The translations under genes and the position numbers were made by a program. This document shows positions 5,701-5,915 of a stretch of DNA of 5,915 bases, in pieces (position 1 is the stretch's first letter; the number at the start of each line of letters is the position of its first letter). The notes below the pieces were generated by a model, which was given only the letters and a program-made list of their open reading frames with translations, searched no databases and was not told where the DNA came from. Source of the DNA: Tannerella sp. (GTDB taxonomy: Bacteria; Bacteroidota; Bacteroidia; Bacteroidales; Tannerellaceae); the NCBI GenBank assembly GCA_031271245.1, contig JAISWC010000111.1, forward strand, positions 1 to 5,915, given 5' to 3'.

Positions 5701-5798
5701 TATGTTGTTTGCTTCTTACATTTTCGGGAAAGTCGGTTTGAGCAAAGCCTGTCGCTATTATAGCGGACAGAAAAAGAGAGCGGTACAAAACTTTTCAT
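5700..5798 (-). CDS. Short ORF (32 codons), possibly a frameshifted start of a secreted protein
   Basis: The ATG is preceded by AAGGAG at 5807-5812 with 8 nt spacing, the clearest Shine-Dalgarno sequence in the window. The reading frame gives MKSFVPLSFSVRYNSDR and then a basic, Cys-containing tail without recognisable features, and it ends in TAATG shared with the DUF169 start. If one T is removed from the TTTT run at 5787-5790, the ORF instead reads MKSLYRS followed by LFLSAIIATGFAQ, a good signal peptide with a cleavage site, and continues as TDFPENVRSKQ to a stop at 5657-5659 inside DUF169. It may thus be a decayed gene remnant, a sequencing error, or a small coupled leader ORF. I do not recognise any homologue. 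Confidence 0.35.
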   Translation of the reverse strand: MKSFVPLSFSVRYNSDRLCSNRLSRKCKKQTT

Positions 5799-5803
5799 AT
5801 CCT

Positions 5804-5915
5804 TTACTCCTTATAAGTACCTTTTTGAAGTCCTCCGCAACGGGTGCAGTTATATTCGCGATTAACGTCGAGGGGCGAAATCACGGGTACGAAATCCCAT
5901 GTATAACTGTTGTCG
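5804..5915 (-). CDS. C-terminal 36 codons of an unidentified protein (partial)
   Basis: An open frame enters from the right edge and ends with TAA at 5804-5806. The visible tail reads DNSYTWDFVPVISPLDVNRE and then YNCTRCGGLQKGTYKE. The CTRCG motif is a CxxC pair that could contribute to a metal site or a redox pair; too little is present to name a family. Its last two codons (AAG GAG) double as the Shine-Dalgarno sequence of the next ORF, and the stop is only 5 nt from that ATG, which indicates an operon running through to DUF169. Confidence 0.6.
   Translation of the reverse strand, partial: DNSYTWDFVPVISPLDVNREYNCTRCGGLQKGTYKE

Noticed and set aside
5684..5743. Near-repeat CTCAAACCGACTT / CTCAAAACCGACTT upstream of and inside DUF169
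   Set aside because: Only about 13 bases with one indel; it could be chance and no boundary or duplication is otherwise visible.

Overview
The window looks like chromosomal DNA from a member of the Bacteroidetes, probably order Bacteroidales. Two promoter candidates match the TAnnTTTG -7 element typical of that phylum. Leaders are A-rich with weak Shine-Dalgarno sequences. The OmpA-like porin has a Cys-Pro-rich linker of a type common in the group. The uronate isomerase sits beside a lipoprotein resembling DUF4861 proteins. This assignment is inferred from sequence features; no database search was possible.

Left part (1-1042, minus strand): kduI, a zinc-dependent 5-keto-4-deoxyuronate isomerase, is followed after 6 nt by the start of a lipoprotein cut by the window edge. 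The pair fits the breakdown of pectin-like or other uronic-acid polysaccharides.

Middle part (1043-3210, plus strand): a divergent intergenic region carries a Bacteroidetes-type promoter overlapped by a perfect inverted repeat. It precedes a fused cytidylyltransferase/GHMP-kinase-like gene, which overlaps rfbA (glucose-1-phosphate thymidylyltransferase) by an ATGA junction. Together they look like a two-gene operon for activated sugars destined for surface glycans. No other dTDP-rhamnose genes are present.

Repeat region (3211-3716): there is no convincing gene here. An array of ten 21-22 bp units, each centred on a TTTCC(N)GGAAA dyad, follows rfbA directly. Three identical units recur every 63 bp in an A-B-B pattern. 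Next come a loose hairpin, a near-consensus promoter and a structured leader for the porin gene.

Right part (3717-5915): an OmpA-family porin (plus) ends at a strong intrinsic terminator with a GAAA loop. Converging on it from the minus strand is a DUF169 gene. Upstream of DUF169 lie a 32-codon ORF with a strong Shine-Dalgarno sequence, ending in a TAATG overlap with the DUF169 start, and the last 36 codons of an unidentified gene. Deleting one T from the small ORF would turn it into a good signal peptide, so it may be a frameshifted secreted-protein start. The most unusual items are the phased repeat array and this short ORF.
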